A DNA stretch of 10,314 nt from Nocardioides sp. (GCA_030145945.1 JASLDK010000125.1:1-10314); one strand, 5' to 3'; counted from the first letter of the stretch, positions 1 through 6,096 are shown. Notes: a model not told the origin generated them from the sequence alone. Numbers and translations: made by a program.

Positions 1-384
1 GGCGATGATGCCGCGCCCGGCCTCGATGACGCCCGACATCGCACCGGGGTTCACCTCGGAGACGACGAGCGGAATGGCCGGATCCTTGCGGAAGGCCGAG
101 GAGTTGTCGACGACGATCACGCCGGCGTCCACGAACCGCTGCGCCTGGGCACGCGACGTGGTCGCGCCGGCCGAGAACAGCGCGATGTCGAGCCCGCTCG
201 GGTCGGCAGTGGCGACGTCCTCGACGACGACGTCCTTGCCCTGGAAGAGCAGCACCTTGCCGGCGGAGCGGGCCGAGGCGAAGAAGCGGACCTGGTCTGC
301 GGGGAAGTTCCGCTCCTCCAGGATCTGCCGCATGGCCACGCCGACCTGACCGGTCGCGCCGACGATTCCGATGTTGACGCTCAT
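1..384 (-). CDS. asd: Aspartate-semialdehyde dehydrogenase, N-terminal part (3' end outside window)
   Basis: The enzyme reduces aspartyl-4-phosphate with NADPH to aspartate semialdehyde, the step after aspartate kinase on the way to lysine, diaminopimelate, threonine and methionine. The 128 visible codons begin MSVNIGIVGATGQVG, the N-terminal Rossmann fold with its glycine-rich GATGQVG loop. They continue with FFASARSAGK (phosphate-binding SAR-G motif), LFSAG and VVDNSSAFR, all typical of the Asd family. The catalytic cysteine lies further on and is not visible, so activity cannot be judged. The ATG at 384-382 overlaps the lysC stop as ATGA, and a GGAGG Shine-Dalgarno sits about 9 nt upstream inside the lysC end. 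The two genes are therefore co-transcribed and probably translationally coupled. The gene is cut only by the window edge; I see no frameshift. Confidence 0.95.
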   Translation of the reverse strand, partial: MSVNIGIVGATGQVGVAMRQILEERNFPADQVRFFASARSAGKVLLFQGKDVVVEDVATADPSGLDIALFSAGATTSRAQAQRFVDAGVIVVDNSSAFRKDPAIPLVVSEVNPGAMSGVIEAGRGIIA

Positions 385-902
385 CGACCTGTACCTCCGT
401 AGACAACGGCCTCGATCTCGTCCGAGCCGAGGTCAAAGGCAGCGTGGGCCGCGTTGACAGCGGCCTCGACCTGGGTCTCGGACACGACGACCGAGACGCG
501 GATCTCCGAGGTGGAGATCACCTGGATGTTGACGCCGGCCTCGGACAGCGCCTCGAAGAAGCGGGCCGAGATGCCCGGGGAGGAACTCATGCCGGCGCCG
601 ACGATCGACACCTTGCCGACGCTGTCGTCGTACTGCAGGGAGCGGAATCCGACGCTCTCCTGCAGACGCGAGAGAGCGTTCATCGCGGTCTGTCCCTCGC
701 CACGCGGCAGGGTGAAGGAGATGTCAGTCAGGTTCGTCGCGGCGGCCGAGACGTTCTGGACGATCATGTCCAGGTTGATCTGAGCGTCAGCGACGGCGCG
801 GAAGATCGCAGCGGCCTCGCCCGGCTTGTCGGGGACTCCGACGATGGTGATCTTGGCCTGGCTGCGGTCGTGGGCGACACCGGTGATGATCGCGGCTTCC
901 AT
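381..902 (-). CDS. lysC: Aspartate kinase beta subunit from an in-frame internal start
   Basis: Within lysC, the ATG at 902-900 (Met254 of the alpha chain) is preceded by GAGGAG with a 6-nt spacer, a much better ribosome site than the one at the lysC start. It would give a 173-residue product beginning MEAAIITGVAHDRSQAKIT and made of the two ACT domains alone. In Corynebacterium glutamicum and Bacillus subtilis, lysC is known to yield such a beta subunit of about 160-172 residues, which binds the inhibitor in an alpha2-beta2 enzyme. Position, size and sequence agree with that precedent. The sequence shows the start signal directly; actual production here is inferred. Confidence 0.75.
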   Translation of the reverse strand: MEAAIITGVAHDRSQAKITIVGVPDKPGEAAAIFRAVADAQINLDMIVQNVSAAATNLTDISFTLPRGEGQTAMNALSRLQESVGFRSLQYDDSVGKVSIVGAGMSSSPGISARFFEALSEAGVNIQVISTSEIRVSVVVSETQVEAAVNAAHAAFDLGSDEIEAVVYGGTGR

Positions 903-1661
903 CGAGTTCTCCTCAAGAACTACATCCTCGGCCTTGACGACCCAGGTGCCCTCCTTCTCGGAGAAGGACGAGCGGACGTGAATGGGCATGTCGTAGCGGC
1001 GGGCGTATTCCACACACCGCAGGTGCAGGATCTTGGCTCCCTGCGCGGCCATCTCGAGGGTCTCCTCGTACGAGATCCGCGGGACCTTGCGTGCGGTCGG
1101 CTCGATGCGTGGGTCAGCGGTGAAGATGCCGTCGACGTCGGAGTAGATCTCGCAGACGTCGGCCTTGAGCGCGACAGCGAGCGCGACAGCGGTCGTGTCC
1201 GAGCCGCCGCGACCGAGCGTGGTGATGTCCTTGGTGGTCTGCGACACGCCCTGGAAGCCGGCGACGATCGCGATCGCGCCCTCGGCGATGGCGGCCTCGA
1301 GCCGGCCCGGCGTCACGTCGATGATCTTCGCCCTCCCGTGGGCAGCGTCGGTGATGACGCCCGCCTGCGAGCCGGTGAACGAACGCGCCTCGTGACCGAG
1401 GTTCTGGATCGCCATGGCGAGCACGGCCATCGAGATCCGCTCGCCGGCGGTCAGCAGCATGTCGAGCTCACGGGCCGGCGGCAGGGGCGAGACCTCGTTG
1501 GCGAGGTCGATCAGCTCATCGGTCGTGTCCCCCATCGCCGAGACGACGACAACGACCTCGTGGCCGGCCTTCTTCGTGTTGACGATGCGTTGTGCCACGC
1601 GCTTGACGCCGGCCGCATCAGCGACGGACGAGCCGCCGTACTTCTGCACGACAATGCCCAC
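381..1661 (-). CDS. lysC: Aspartate kinase (aspartokinase), alpha subunit
   Basis: This cytoplasmic enzyme phosphorylates aspartate with ATP, the committed step of the aspartate family of amino acids. The 426-residue protein has the kinase domain first: KYGGSS at 7-12, VVVSAMGDTTDEL, and the GRGGSDTTA substrate/ATP loop, followed by YSDVDGIFTADPR. Two ACT regulatory domains follow from about residue 265. Length and layout match the class of actinobacterial and Bacillus lysC that also encodes a beta subunit. The start is GTG at 1661-1659, with AGGAG about 9 nt upstream. Residues 305 and 315 are both Ser; I align them with the Ser301 and Thr311 feedback-inhibition positions of Corynebacterium glutamicum LysC from memory. 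That would fit an enzyme still inhibited by lysine plus threonine, but this is inference. The gene lies 55 nt after the DUF5063 gene and overlaps asd by 4 nt. Confidence 0.97.
   Translation of the reverse strand: MGIVVQKYGGSSVADAAGVKRVAQRIVNTKKAGHEVVVVVSAMGDTTDELIDLANEVSPLPPARELDMLLTAGERISMAVLAMAIQNLGHEARSFTGSQAGVITDAAHGRAKIIDVTPGRLEAAIAEGAIAIVAGFQGVSQTTKDITTLGRGGSDTTAVALAVALKADVCEIYSDVDGIFTADPRIEPTARKVPRISYEETLEMAAQGAKILHLRCVEYARRYDMPIHVRSSFSEKEGTWVVKAEDVVLEENSMEAAIITGVAHDRSQAKITIVGVPDKPGEAAAIFRAVADAQINLDMIVQNVSAAATNLTDISFTLPRGEGQTAMNALSRLQESVGFRSLQYDDSVGKVSIVGAGMSSSPGISARFFEALSEAGVNIQVISTSEIRVSVVVSETQVEAAVNAAHAAFDLGSDEIEAVVYGGTGR
909..914 (-). promoter_or_regulatory. Internal Shine-Dalgarno for LysC beta
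   Basis: GAGGAG lies inside the lysC reading frame (it encodes Glu-Glu), 6 nt before an in-frame ATG. It is a near-ideal ribosome-binding site in the position expected for the beta-subunit start. Confidence 0.7.
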
Positions 1662-1679
1662 GGGGGCTCACTCCTGGCG

Positions 1680-1702
1680 ATCGGGGGAAGGTACGCCCCG
1701 AT
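1680..1702 (-). other. Small inverted repeat in the DUF5063-lysC gap
   Basis: ATCGGGG (1680-1686) and CCCCGAT (1696-1702) form a 7-bp stem with a 9-nt loop just upstream of the lysC Shine-Dalgarno. No U-run follows, so a strong intrinsic terminator is unlikely. It could modulate readthrough or lysC leader folding; no function can be shown from sequence. Confidence 0.35.
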
Positions 1703-1706
1703 TCTA
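1701..1706 (-). promoter_or_regulatory. Candidate -10 element for lysC-asd
   Basis: On the minus strand, TAGAAT reads in the 55-nt gap between the DUF5063 stop and lysC, a good match to the TAnnnT consensus of actinobacterial primary sigma factors. It predicts a start near 1694 and a leader of about 33 nt. I find no convincing -35, so this is a candidate for an internal promoter that would let lysC-asd be expressed separately from recR. Confidence 0.35.
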
Positions 1707-1716
1707 CGAGAGAGCG

Positions 1717-2373
1717 CTAGTTGATTTCGCCGCGGTCCAGCGCCGCGGCGGCTGCCTCCACGAGCGCCAGTTCCTGTGTGGTGTCGAGGTCGACGTCGAG
1801 GCGGTCGTGCGCCACCACCGACAGGAGGGCCTTCATCGCCGAGCCGGCCAACGCGCCCCACGACGAGACATAGGAGAACTGCCACCACCACAACGCCTCC
1901 TCGACGTCGCCGGCGTCATGGTGGCGTACGCCGACGGCGAGGTCTGCCGCGATGCTGGTCAGGTCGTCGGACAGCAGCCCCTCGACCACCTCGGGGTCGT
2001 AGGGGTCGAAGACGTAGCTGTAGGTGTCGAGGTCGCCGAGCAGCGCGGCGAGCTGCATCCGCAGTTCGTCGAGGTCGGGGTCGGGACCGTCGTCGGGCTG
2101 GTACTCGTCACGCGGCGCGAAGTCGCGGTGCACGCCCAGACGCGCACCGGTGAGCGCGATCTGGCCGATCTGCAGCAGAAGCAGGGAGACCGCCTGCCCG
2201 CCCGTCGCCTGTGCCGCGACCACCCGGAGGCCGTCGAGGAAGGAACGCACCGAGGCGGCGATGTCGTCGGCGAGACGCACGGTCTCGGTCTCGACGGCGA
2301 TCAGCGCCTCGAGCGCAACCAGTCCGGGGAGCTGGTCCCCGGTGCCGTTGGTGTTGCTGGTGATCCCACTCAT
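1717..2373 (-). CDS. DUF5063 domain protein, function unknown
   Basis: This 218-residue protein has no signal peptide and no clear membrane segment, so it is probably cytoplasmic. It is acidic and mostly helical. Recognisable blocks include SFLDGLRVVAAQA (about 43-55), DEYQPDDGPDPDLDELR, YSYVFDPYDPEVVEGLLSDDL, and DAGDVEEALWWWQFSYVSSWG. I associate this pattern with the DUF5063 family, found in actinobacteria beside recR and lysC. No catalytic or nucleic-acid-binding motif is evident; the conserved WWWQFSYxSxWG stretch is the most distinctive part. The ATG at 2373-2371 overlaps the recR stop as ATGA, which suggests translational coupling with recR. The stop is TAG. A role linked to recombination is possible from position only. 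Confidence 0.85.
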   Translation of the reverse strand: MSGITSNTNGTGDQLPGLVALEALIAVETETVRLADDIAASVRSFLDGLRVVAAQATGGQAVSLLLLQIGQIALTGARLGVHRDFAPRDEYQPDDGPDPDLDELRMQLAALLGDLDTYSYVFDPYDPEVVEGLLSDDLTSIAADLAVGVRHHDAGDVEEALWWWQFSYVSSWGALAGSAMKALLSVVAHDRLDVDLDTTQELALVEAAAAALDRGEIN

Positions 2374-2966
2374 GTCGCCTTCTGCCTTCCCACGAATGCC
2401 CGACCCAGGGTGACCTCGTCGGCGTACTCCAGGTCACCTCCCACCGGAAGTCCACTGGCCAAACGCGTCACGCGCAACCCCAACGGTCCCAGCATGCGCG
2501 TCAGATAGGTCGCGGTGGCCTCGCCCTCGAGGTTCGGATCGGTGGCCAGGATCACCTCCTCGACCGTCTCGTCACCGAGTCGGGTGAGCAGCTCACGGAT
2601 GTGGAGCTGCTCGGGCCCGATGCCGTCGATGGGCGAGATCGCCCCGCCCAGCACGTGATAGCGGCCGCGGAACTCACGGGTCCGCTCGATCGCGACGACG
2701 TCCTTGTATTCCTCCACGACGCACAGGACGCTCGGGTCGCGCCGCGGGTCGCGGCAGATCCGGCACTGGTCGTCCTCGGCGACGTTGAAGCAGATGCTGC
2801 AGAACTTCACCTTCTCCTTGACCTCGATCAGCACGTCGGCAAGGCGGCGTACGTCGACCGGGTCGGCCTGGAGCAGGTGGAACGCGATCCGCTGGGCGCT
2901 CTTCGGACCGACCCCGGGCAGCCGCCCGAGTTCGTCGATGAGGTCCTGGACGACGCCTTCGTACAA
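2370..2966 (-). CDS. recR: Recombination mediator protein RecR
   Basis: RecR acts with RecF and RecO to load RecA on gapped single-stranded DNA during repair. The 198-residue protein, the usual family length, begins with a helix-hairpin-helix region (LGRLPGVGPKSAQRIAFHLL, 13-32). A four-cysteine zinc finger follows (Cys56, Cys59, Cys68, Cys71). A Toprim domain comes next with VVEEYKDVVAIERT and ATDPNLEGEATA, and the C-terminal segment is LPVGGDLEYADEVTLGRA. I place the start at TTG (2966-2964), giving MYEGVVQDLIDELG, because this is where family homology starts and GAAGGA lies 9 nt upstream. The open frame runs further upstream, but only as antisense-like sequence over the ybaB end. The gene lies 31 nt after ybaB and overlaps the DUF5063 start by 4 nt. 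Confidence 0.95.
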   Translation of the reverse strand: MYEGVVQDLIDELGRLPGVGPKSAQRIAFHLLQADPVDVRRLADVLIEVKEKVKFCSICFNVAEDDQCRICRDPRRDPSVLCVVEEYKDVVAIERTREFRGRYHVLGGAISPIDGIGPEQLHIRELLTRLGDETVEEVILATDPNLEGEATATYLTRMLGPLGLRVTRLASGLPVGGDLEYADEVTLGRAFVGRQKAT

Positions 2967-2997
2967 CGCTTTGTGTCCTTCGCTGCGGTGGGACGGA

Positions 2998-3411
2998 TCA
3001 GAAGCCGAGCTGACCGGGCGTCTGACCGCCCTGACCGCCGAGGAGGCCGCCCAGGTCGCCCATGTCAGGAAGGCCGCCGGCCAGCGGGCCGAGACTCTCC
3101 GCGGCGAGGGCGTCGATCCGGGTGCGGGCGTCACGGAAGGCGGCCACGACGAGGTCGCCGAGGTCAGCCAGCGCTTCGGCGTCGGTGCCGTCGATCGCTT
3201 CAGGGCTGATCGCGACGGCGGTCAGTTCGCCTGCGCCGGTGACGCTCACGGTGACCGCTCCCCCAGCGACGCTGCCCTCGACGGTCGTGTCGGCGAGCCG
3301 CTGCTGGGCCTCCTGCAGTTGCTCCTGCATCTGCTGCGCCTGCTGCAGCAGACCGCCGAGGTCGAAGCCTCCGGCGCCGCCGGTCATCGCGTCGAACGGG
3401 TTCTGGCTCAT
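2998..3411 (-). CDS. YbaB/EbfC family nucleoid-associated protein
   Basis: YbaB/EbfC proteins are small dimeric DNA-binding proteins encoded between dnaX and recR in most bacteria. The 137-residue protein has a Gly-rich N-terminus, then a Gln-rich helix (LLQQAQQMQEQLQEAQQRLA, 21-40) that forms the coiled part of the dimer. The core follows: VEGSVAGGAVTVSVTGAGEL and the helix ending DLVVAAFRDARTRIDALAAE. It ends in a low-complexity Gly/Leu/Gln tail longer than in the E. coli protein (109 residues), a feature I associate with actinobacterial members. The start is ATG at 3411-3409 with only a weak GAGA-type ribosome site. It lies 54 nt after dnaX and 31 nt before recR, so it is probably part of the dnaX transcript. 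Confidence 0.93.
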   Translation of the reverse strand: MSQNPFDAMTGGAGGFDLGGLLQQAQQMQEQLQEAQQRLADTTVEGSVAGGAVTVSVTGAGELTAVAISPEAIDGTDAEALADLGDLVVAAFRDARTRIDALAAESLGPLAGGLPDMGDLGGLLGGQGGQTPGQLGF

Positions 3412-3465
3412 CGTGTTTCTCGTCTCTGTGTCGGGTCTGGGCAGTCGTGGCGGGCGCAGTCGGAC

Positions 3466-5727
3466 TCAGCCGCCGCGCGGGATCTCTTCGATGATCTGCG
3501 CACCGAGCTCGCGGGCGAGCAGGTCGGCGCTGGACTCCGCATCGACCTCCCGGTCGTTGAGATCGACGGCCAGGTCTGGGTCCTCGGGCGGTGCCTCGGA
3601 GACCGACTGGGCCTGGGCCTGGATGTCGGCGATGCGTTGGCGGCGCGCACCGGGCTCGACGTCGGGCTCCGGCGGTCCATCGCCGGGCGGGGGCTCGGTC
3701 GCCCACGGCGGCGGGTCAAGGGGTACGCCGCCCGCGGGGCCCGTCGCCGAGCCCGCGCCGCCGTTGTGGGCCGGGGCGGGCTGCGGCGGCGCGACGACAT
3801 CGGGCCAACCGTCCTGTGATGACACGGGCGGGGCGGCCTCTGCCGTTGGAGCAGGCGCCGTTGGAGCAGGCGCCGTCGGCTGGGGCGCAGAGGCTGACGA
3901 CATGGGGGGCGGCGGAACGGCCGCTCCCGGGTTGGCGGCGGGGTCGACGATGGCATCGATCCGCACCGCGGCACCGATCTCGTCGATCACGGCCTGCTGC
4001 ACGATCTCGGCGTGCCCGCCGGACTCGAAGGATCGCCGCGGCCCGTCGGCCTGGAATCCGAGGCTGATCACGTTGCCGTTGAAGGCCACGACCTGGGAGT
4101 TCTGGGCCAGGTGGATCCAGGTGACCCGTTTGACCGCCTTCACGCGGTCGATGACCGAGGGCCACAGCCGTCGGATGTCGACGAGCGTGAGGCCACTGCT
4201 GCCGGCAGGCGCGGCCGCTGGCGGCGCGGAGGGCAGGGCGTCTCGTGACGGTCGCTGCGCGACCTCCTCGACGTCCGGGGTGCGGCGCTCCGGCGCAGAG
4301 GCCTGCCATCCGACCGGTTCGTCCGATGAAGCCGGGATGCTCGCGGGCTGAGCCGGGGCCGGCTCCGGGGACTGCTCCGCGGCCTGGGCCGGGTGCGGTG
4401 CAGGGCCGGGATGGGCGTCTCGTGACGGTCGCTGCGCGACCTCCTCGACGTCCACGCGTTCGGGGGCGGCGCGCTCCGCGCGTGACGGCACCGGCCGGTC
4501 CTGGGCGGGTGCGGCGGCGGGCGCCGGGGCGGGCGCGGCCTCGGCGGAGGTCGCCCCGCTGATGGAGGCGCGACGCTCCAGCCGGTCCAGACGCGCCATC
4601 ACGCCTTCGGCGGTGTGGTCGGCGGCGGGGAGCAGGATCCGCGCGCAGATCAGCTCGAGCAGCAGGCGGGGCGCGGTGGCTCCGCGCATGTCCGTGAGCC
4701 CGGCGGCAACCAGGTCGGCAGCGCGGGTGAGCTCGGCGCGACCGAAGGCTGCCGCCTGGGTGACGAGGCGGTCGGCCTGGTCGCCGGACAGGTCGAGGAG
4801 ACCCGAGGCGGCTGCATCGGGGACCGCGGAGATGATCACGAGGTCGCGCAGTCGACGCAGCAGGTCCTCGGTGAATCGACGCGGGTCCTGCCCGGTCTCG
4901 ATCACCTTGTCGACGACACCGAACACCGACGATCCGTCACCGGCGGCGAACGCCGAGACCACGTCGTCCAGCAACGTGTCAGGCGTGTAGCCGAGCAGCC
5001 CGCTGGCCAGCTCGTAGGTGACACCCTGCGGACCGGCACCGCCGAGCAGTTGGTCGAGCACGGAGAGCGTGTCGCGCGCCGAGCCAGCGCCCGCGCGCAC
5101 CACCAACGGCAGCGCGGCGGGCTCGATCGAGACGCCCTCGCGGTCACAGAGCTCGGTGAGGTACGTCGTCAACAGCCGCGGCGGGATCAGCCGGAACGGG
5201 TAGTGGTGCGTGCGTGAGCGGATGGTCGGGATGACCTTCTCCGGCTCGGTGGTCGCGAAGATGAACCGCAGGTGGGGCGGCGGTTCCTCGACGAGCTTGA
5301 GCAGGGCGTTGAAGCCCTGCGTGGTGACCATGTGGGCCTCGTCGATGATGTAGACCTTGTAGCGGCTCTTCACCGGCGCGAAGAACGCCTTCTCGCGCAG
5401 GTCACGCGCGTCGTCCACACCACCGTGTGAAGCAGCATCGATCTCGATCACGTCGATGGACCCGGGCCCGTTGCGGGCCAGGTCGCGGCAGCTCTCGCAC
5501 TCACCGCACGGGTCGGCGATCGGTGCCCGTTCGCAGTTGAGAGCGCGCGCCAGGATGCGCGCACTCGTCGTCTTGCCGCACCCCCGCGGACCGGAGAACA
5601 GATAGGCGTGGTTGACCCGGTTGCCCGCCAGCGCCGCCCGCAGCGGCTCGGTGACGTGCTCCTGCCCGATGACCTCGGCGAAGGTCTCGGGCCGGTAGCG
5701 GCGATAGAGCGCGAGCGGGGAGTCCAC
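3466..5727 (-). CDS. dnaX: DNA polymerase III subunits gamma and tau
   Basis: DnaX is the motor of the clamp loader, which opens and loads the beta clamp and joins the replicative polymerases. The 753-residue protein has an AAA+ module: Walker A GPRGCGKT (46-53), a zinc module with Cys65, Cys74, Cys77 and Cys80, Walker B IIDEAH (127-132), sensor 1 ATTEP (158-162) and SRTHHYPF (171-178). A collar domain follows to about 385. The rest is tau-specific: two Pro/Ala-rich linkers flank a conserved globular segment at about 525-605 (LVDIRRLWPSVIDRVKAVK onward), with a short acidic C-terminal helix. The start is GTG at 5727-5725, without a Shine-Dalgarno; a -10-like element suggests a leaderless message. 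I see no slippery A-run like that of E. coli dnaX, so a separate gamma form is not predicted. The linker contains an exact 41-bp repeat. Confidence 0.97.
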   Translation of the reverse strand: MDSPLALYRRYRPETFAEVIGQEHVTEPLRAALAGNRVNHAYLFSGPRGCGKTTSARILARALNCERAPIADPCGECESCRDLARNGPGSIDVIEIDAASHGGVDDARDLREKAFFAPVKSRYKVYIIDEAHMVTTQGFNALLKLVEEPPPHLRFIFATTEPEKVIPTIRSRTHHYPFRLIPPRLLTTYLTELCDREGVSIEPAALPLVVRAGAGSARDTLSVLDQLLGGAGPQGVTYELASGLLGYTPDTLLDDVVSAFAAGDGSSVFGVVDKVIETGQDPRRFTEDLLRRLRDLVIISAVPDAAASGLLDLSGDQADRLVTQAAAFGRAELTRAADLVAAGLTDMRGATAPRLLLELICARILLPAADHTAEGVMARLDRLERRASISGATSAEAAPAPAPAAAPAQDRPVPSRAERAAPERVDVEEVAQRPSRDAHPGPAPHPAQAAEQSPEPAPAQPASIPASSDEPVGWQASAPERRTPDVEEVAQRPSRDALPSAPPAAAPAGSSGLTLVDIRRLWPSVIDRVKAVKRVTWIHLAQNSQVVAFNGNVISLGFQADGPRRSFESGGHAEIVQQAVIDEIGAAVRIDAIVDPAANPGAAVPPPPMSSASAPQPTAPAPTAPAPTAEAAPPVSSQDGWPDVVAPPQPAPAHNGGAGSATGPAGGVPLDPPPWATEPPPGDGPPEPDVEPGARRQRIADIQAQAQSVSEAPPEDPDLAVDLNDREVDAESSADLLARELGAQIIEEIPRGG
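3842..3871 (-). repeat. Tandem 15-bp repeat in the dnaX linker
   Basis: Two exact copies of gccgttggagcaggc (plus strand) lie head to tail, followed by a diverged partial third copy. They encode an in-frame Pro-Thr-Ala-Pro-Ala type repeat in the second flexible linker of DnaX. Such coding repeats can change in number without breaking the frame. Confidence 0.85.
4236..4276 (-). repeat. 41-bp exact direct repeat, copy 1, in dnaX
   Basis: It is identical over 41 bp to 4413-4453, 177 bp away (59 codons, in frame). It encodes DVEEVAQRPSRDA at about residues 484-497 of DnaX. Identity at third codon positions points to a recent duplication or gene conversion rather than protein-level selection alone. 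Confidence 0.9.
4413..4453 (-). repeat. 41-bp exact direct repeat, copy 2, in dnaX
   Basis: This is the partner of 4236-4276. It encodes the same peptide at about residues 425-438, within the Pro/Ala-rich linker between the AAA+ region and the tau segment. Confidence 0.9.
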
Positions 5728-5733
5728 GTGTGA

Positions 5734-5739
5734 ACACTA
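5734..5739 (-). promoter_or_regulatory. Candidate -10 element for a leaderless dnaX message
   Basis: TAGTGT on the minus strand ends 6 nt before the dnaX GTG. This is the spacing expected when transcription starts at the first base of the start codon. No Shine-Dalgarno precedes the GTG, which fits leaderless translation, common in actinobacteria. No good -35 is visible. Confidence 0.45.
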
Positions 5740-5783
5740 ACCAGAACCCCCGACAGCGCTCCGCGCGCCCGGCGTACGAATGC

Positions 5784-5880
5784 AAAGGCCCCCCACGTAC
5801 CCGATAGAGCTCACTTACCCTTGCTGCCTTCCGGCCCTGGGGGAGTTGGGTGAGATACCGCCACGTGGGGGGTTGCCCCA
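5784..5880 (-). ncRNA. ffs: Small signal recognition particle RNA (4.5S type)
   Basis: The minus strand carries the conserved SRP RNA apical hairpin, GGGCCGGAAGGCAGCAAGGG, with its GGAA tetraloop and the asymmetric internal loop that Ffh binds. The ends close with a 10-bp stem, CCCCCCACGT (5863-5872 complement) with ACGTGGGGGG (5789-5798 complement). The RNA is about 95 nt, the small bacterial form without an Alu domain. It guides membrane-protein ribosomes to the FtsY receptor together with Ffh. Location just upstream of dnaX matches the scr-dnaX order of Bacillus subtilis. Exact ends are estimated to within a few bases. Confidence 0.93.
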
Positions 5881-5886
5881 ACCCTA
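5881..5886 (-). promoter_or_regulatory. Candidate -10 element for ffs
   Basis: TAGGGT on the minus strand lies directly upstream of the SRP RNA 5' end and would place the start near 5874-5876. That is close to the base of the RNA's terminal stem. The -35 region would fall in the 5895-5922 hairpin and is not a clear match. Confidence 0.3.
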
Positions 5887-5894
5887 GATGATCG

Positions 5895-5922
5895 CTCGAT
5901 CCACCCGGAATCCGGGATCGAG
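5895..5922. repeat. Imperfect inverted repeat between ffs and tRNA-Ser
   Basis: CTCGAT (5895-5900) pairs with ATCGAG (5917-5922), and CCCGG (5904-5908) with CCGGG (5912-5916). Together they make an 11-bp stem with a 3-nt bulge and a 3-nt loop. It lies in the roughly 90-bp gap shared by two divergent RNA genes. It could be an operator-like site or a stray terminator; the sequence does not decide. Confidence 0.5.
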
Positions 5923-5956
5923 GGATGCCGATTCCCGCCAGCCGTCCATCTGCCGG

Positions 5957-5962
5957 TAACGT
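5957..5962 (+). promoter_or_regulatory. Candidate -10 element for tRNA-Ser
   Basis: TAACGT matches TAnnnT and ends 7 nt before the mature tRNA 5' end, so the primary transcript would have almost no leader. No clear -35 is seen. Confidence 0.3.
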
Positions 5963-5969
5963 CCTCCCC

Positions 5970-6058
5970 GGAGCTGTCGCCTAGTGGCCTATGGCGCTCG
6001 CTTGGAAAGCGGGTTGGGTTAACAGCCCTCGGGGGTTCGAATCCCCCCAGCTCCGCCA
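5970..6058 (+). tRNA. tRNA-Ser, anticodon GGA
   Basis: It folds as a complete class II tRNA. The acceptor stem is GGAGCTG (5970-5976) with CAGCTCC (6048-6054). The anticodon stem is CTCGC (5997-6001) with GCGGG (6009-6013), around loop TTGGAAA with anticodon GGA at 6004-6006. The T arm is GGGGG-TTCGAAT-CCCCC (6031-6047). The long variable arm between 6014 and 6030 is typical of serine. The discriminator is G6055 and CCA is encoded at 6056-6058. It reads UCC and UCU serine codons. It is the only plus-strand gene seen, convergent with mycP and divergent from ffs. Confidence 0.97.
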
Positions 6059-6069
6059 TCGTCACCGAT

Positions 6070-6096
6070 GGGCGCCGACCTTCTTGGGGGGCGCCC
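6070..6096. terminator. Hairpin between convergent tRNA-Ser and mycP
   Basis: GGGCGCC (6070-6076) pairs with GGCGCCC (6090-6096) around a 13-nt loop that can add two inner pairs. It lies 12 nt after the tRNA CCA and 14 nt after the mycP stop, where a bidirectional terminator is expected. No real U-run follows on either strand, as is common in high-GC actinobacteria. Confidence 0.55.

Noticed and set aside
444..1724. Long plus-strand open frame of 426 codons opposite lysC
   Set aside because: It is the antisense shadow of lysC: rich in Asp, Arg, Gly, Leu and Val, with no family resemblance. Such frames are common opposite high-GC genes with G/C third positions.
1414..2508. Plus-strand open frame of 364 codons spanning lysC, DUF5063 and recR
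   Set aside because: It crosses three well-supported minus-strand genes and has a low-complexity Arg/Gly/Val composition; it is a shadow.
3062..4351. Plus-strand open frame of 429 codons opposite dnaX and ybaB
   Set aside because: It is Ser/Ala/Arg/Gly-rich without any motif, opposite the Pro/Ala-rich DnaX linker; it is a shadow.
3466..5727. Programmed frameshift in dnaX for a gamma subunit
   Set aside because: No slippery A- or U-run is visible near the domain border, and the tau frame is continuous.
5728..5783. A small gene or intrinsic terminator in the dnaX-ffs gap
   Set aside because: I see no open frame with a ribosome site and no stem plus U-run; only the candidate dnaX promoter can be supported.
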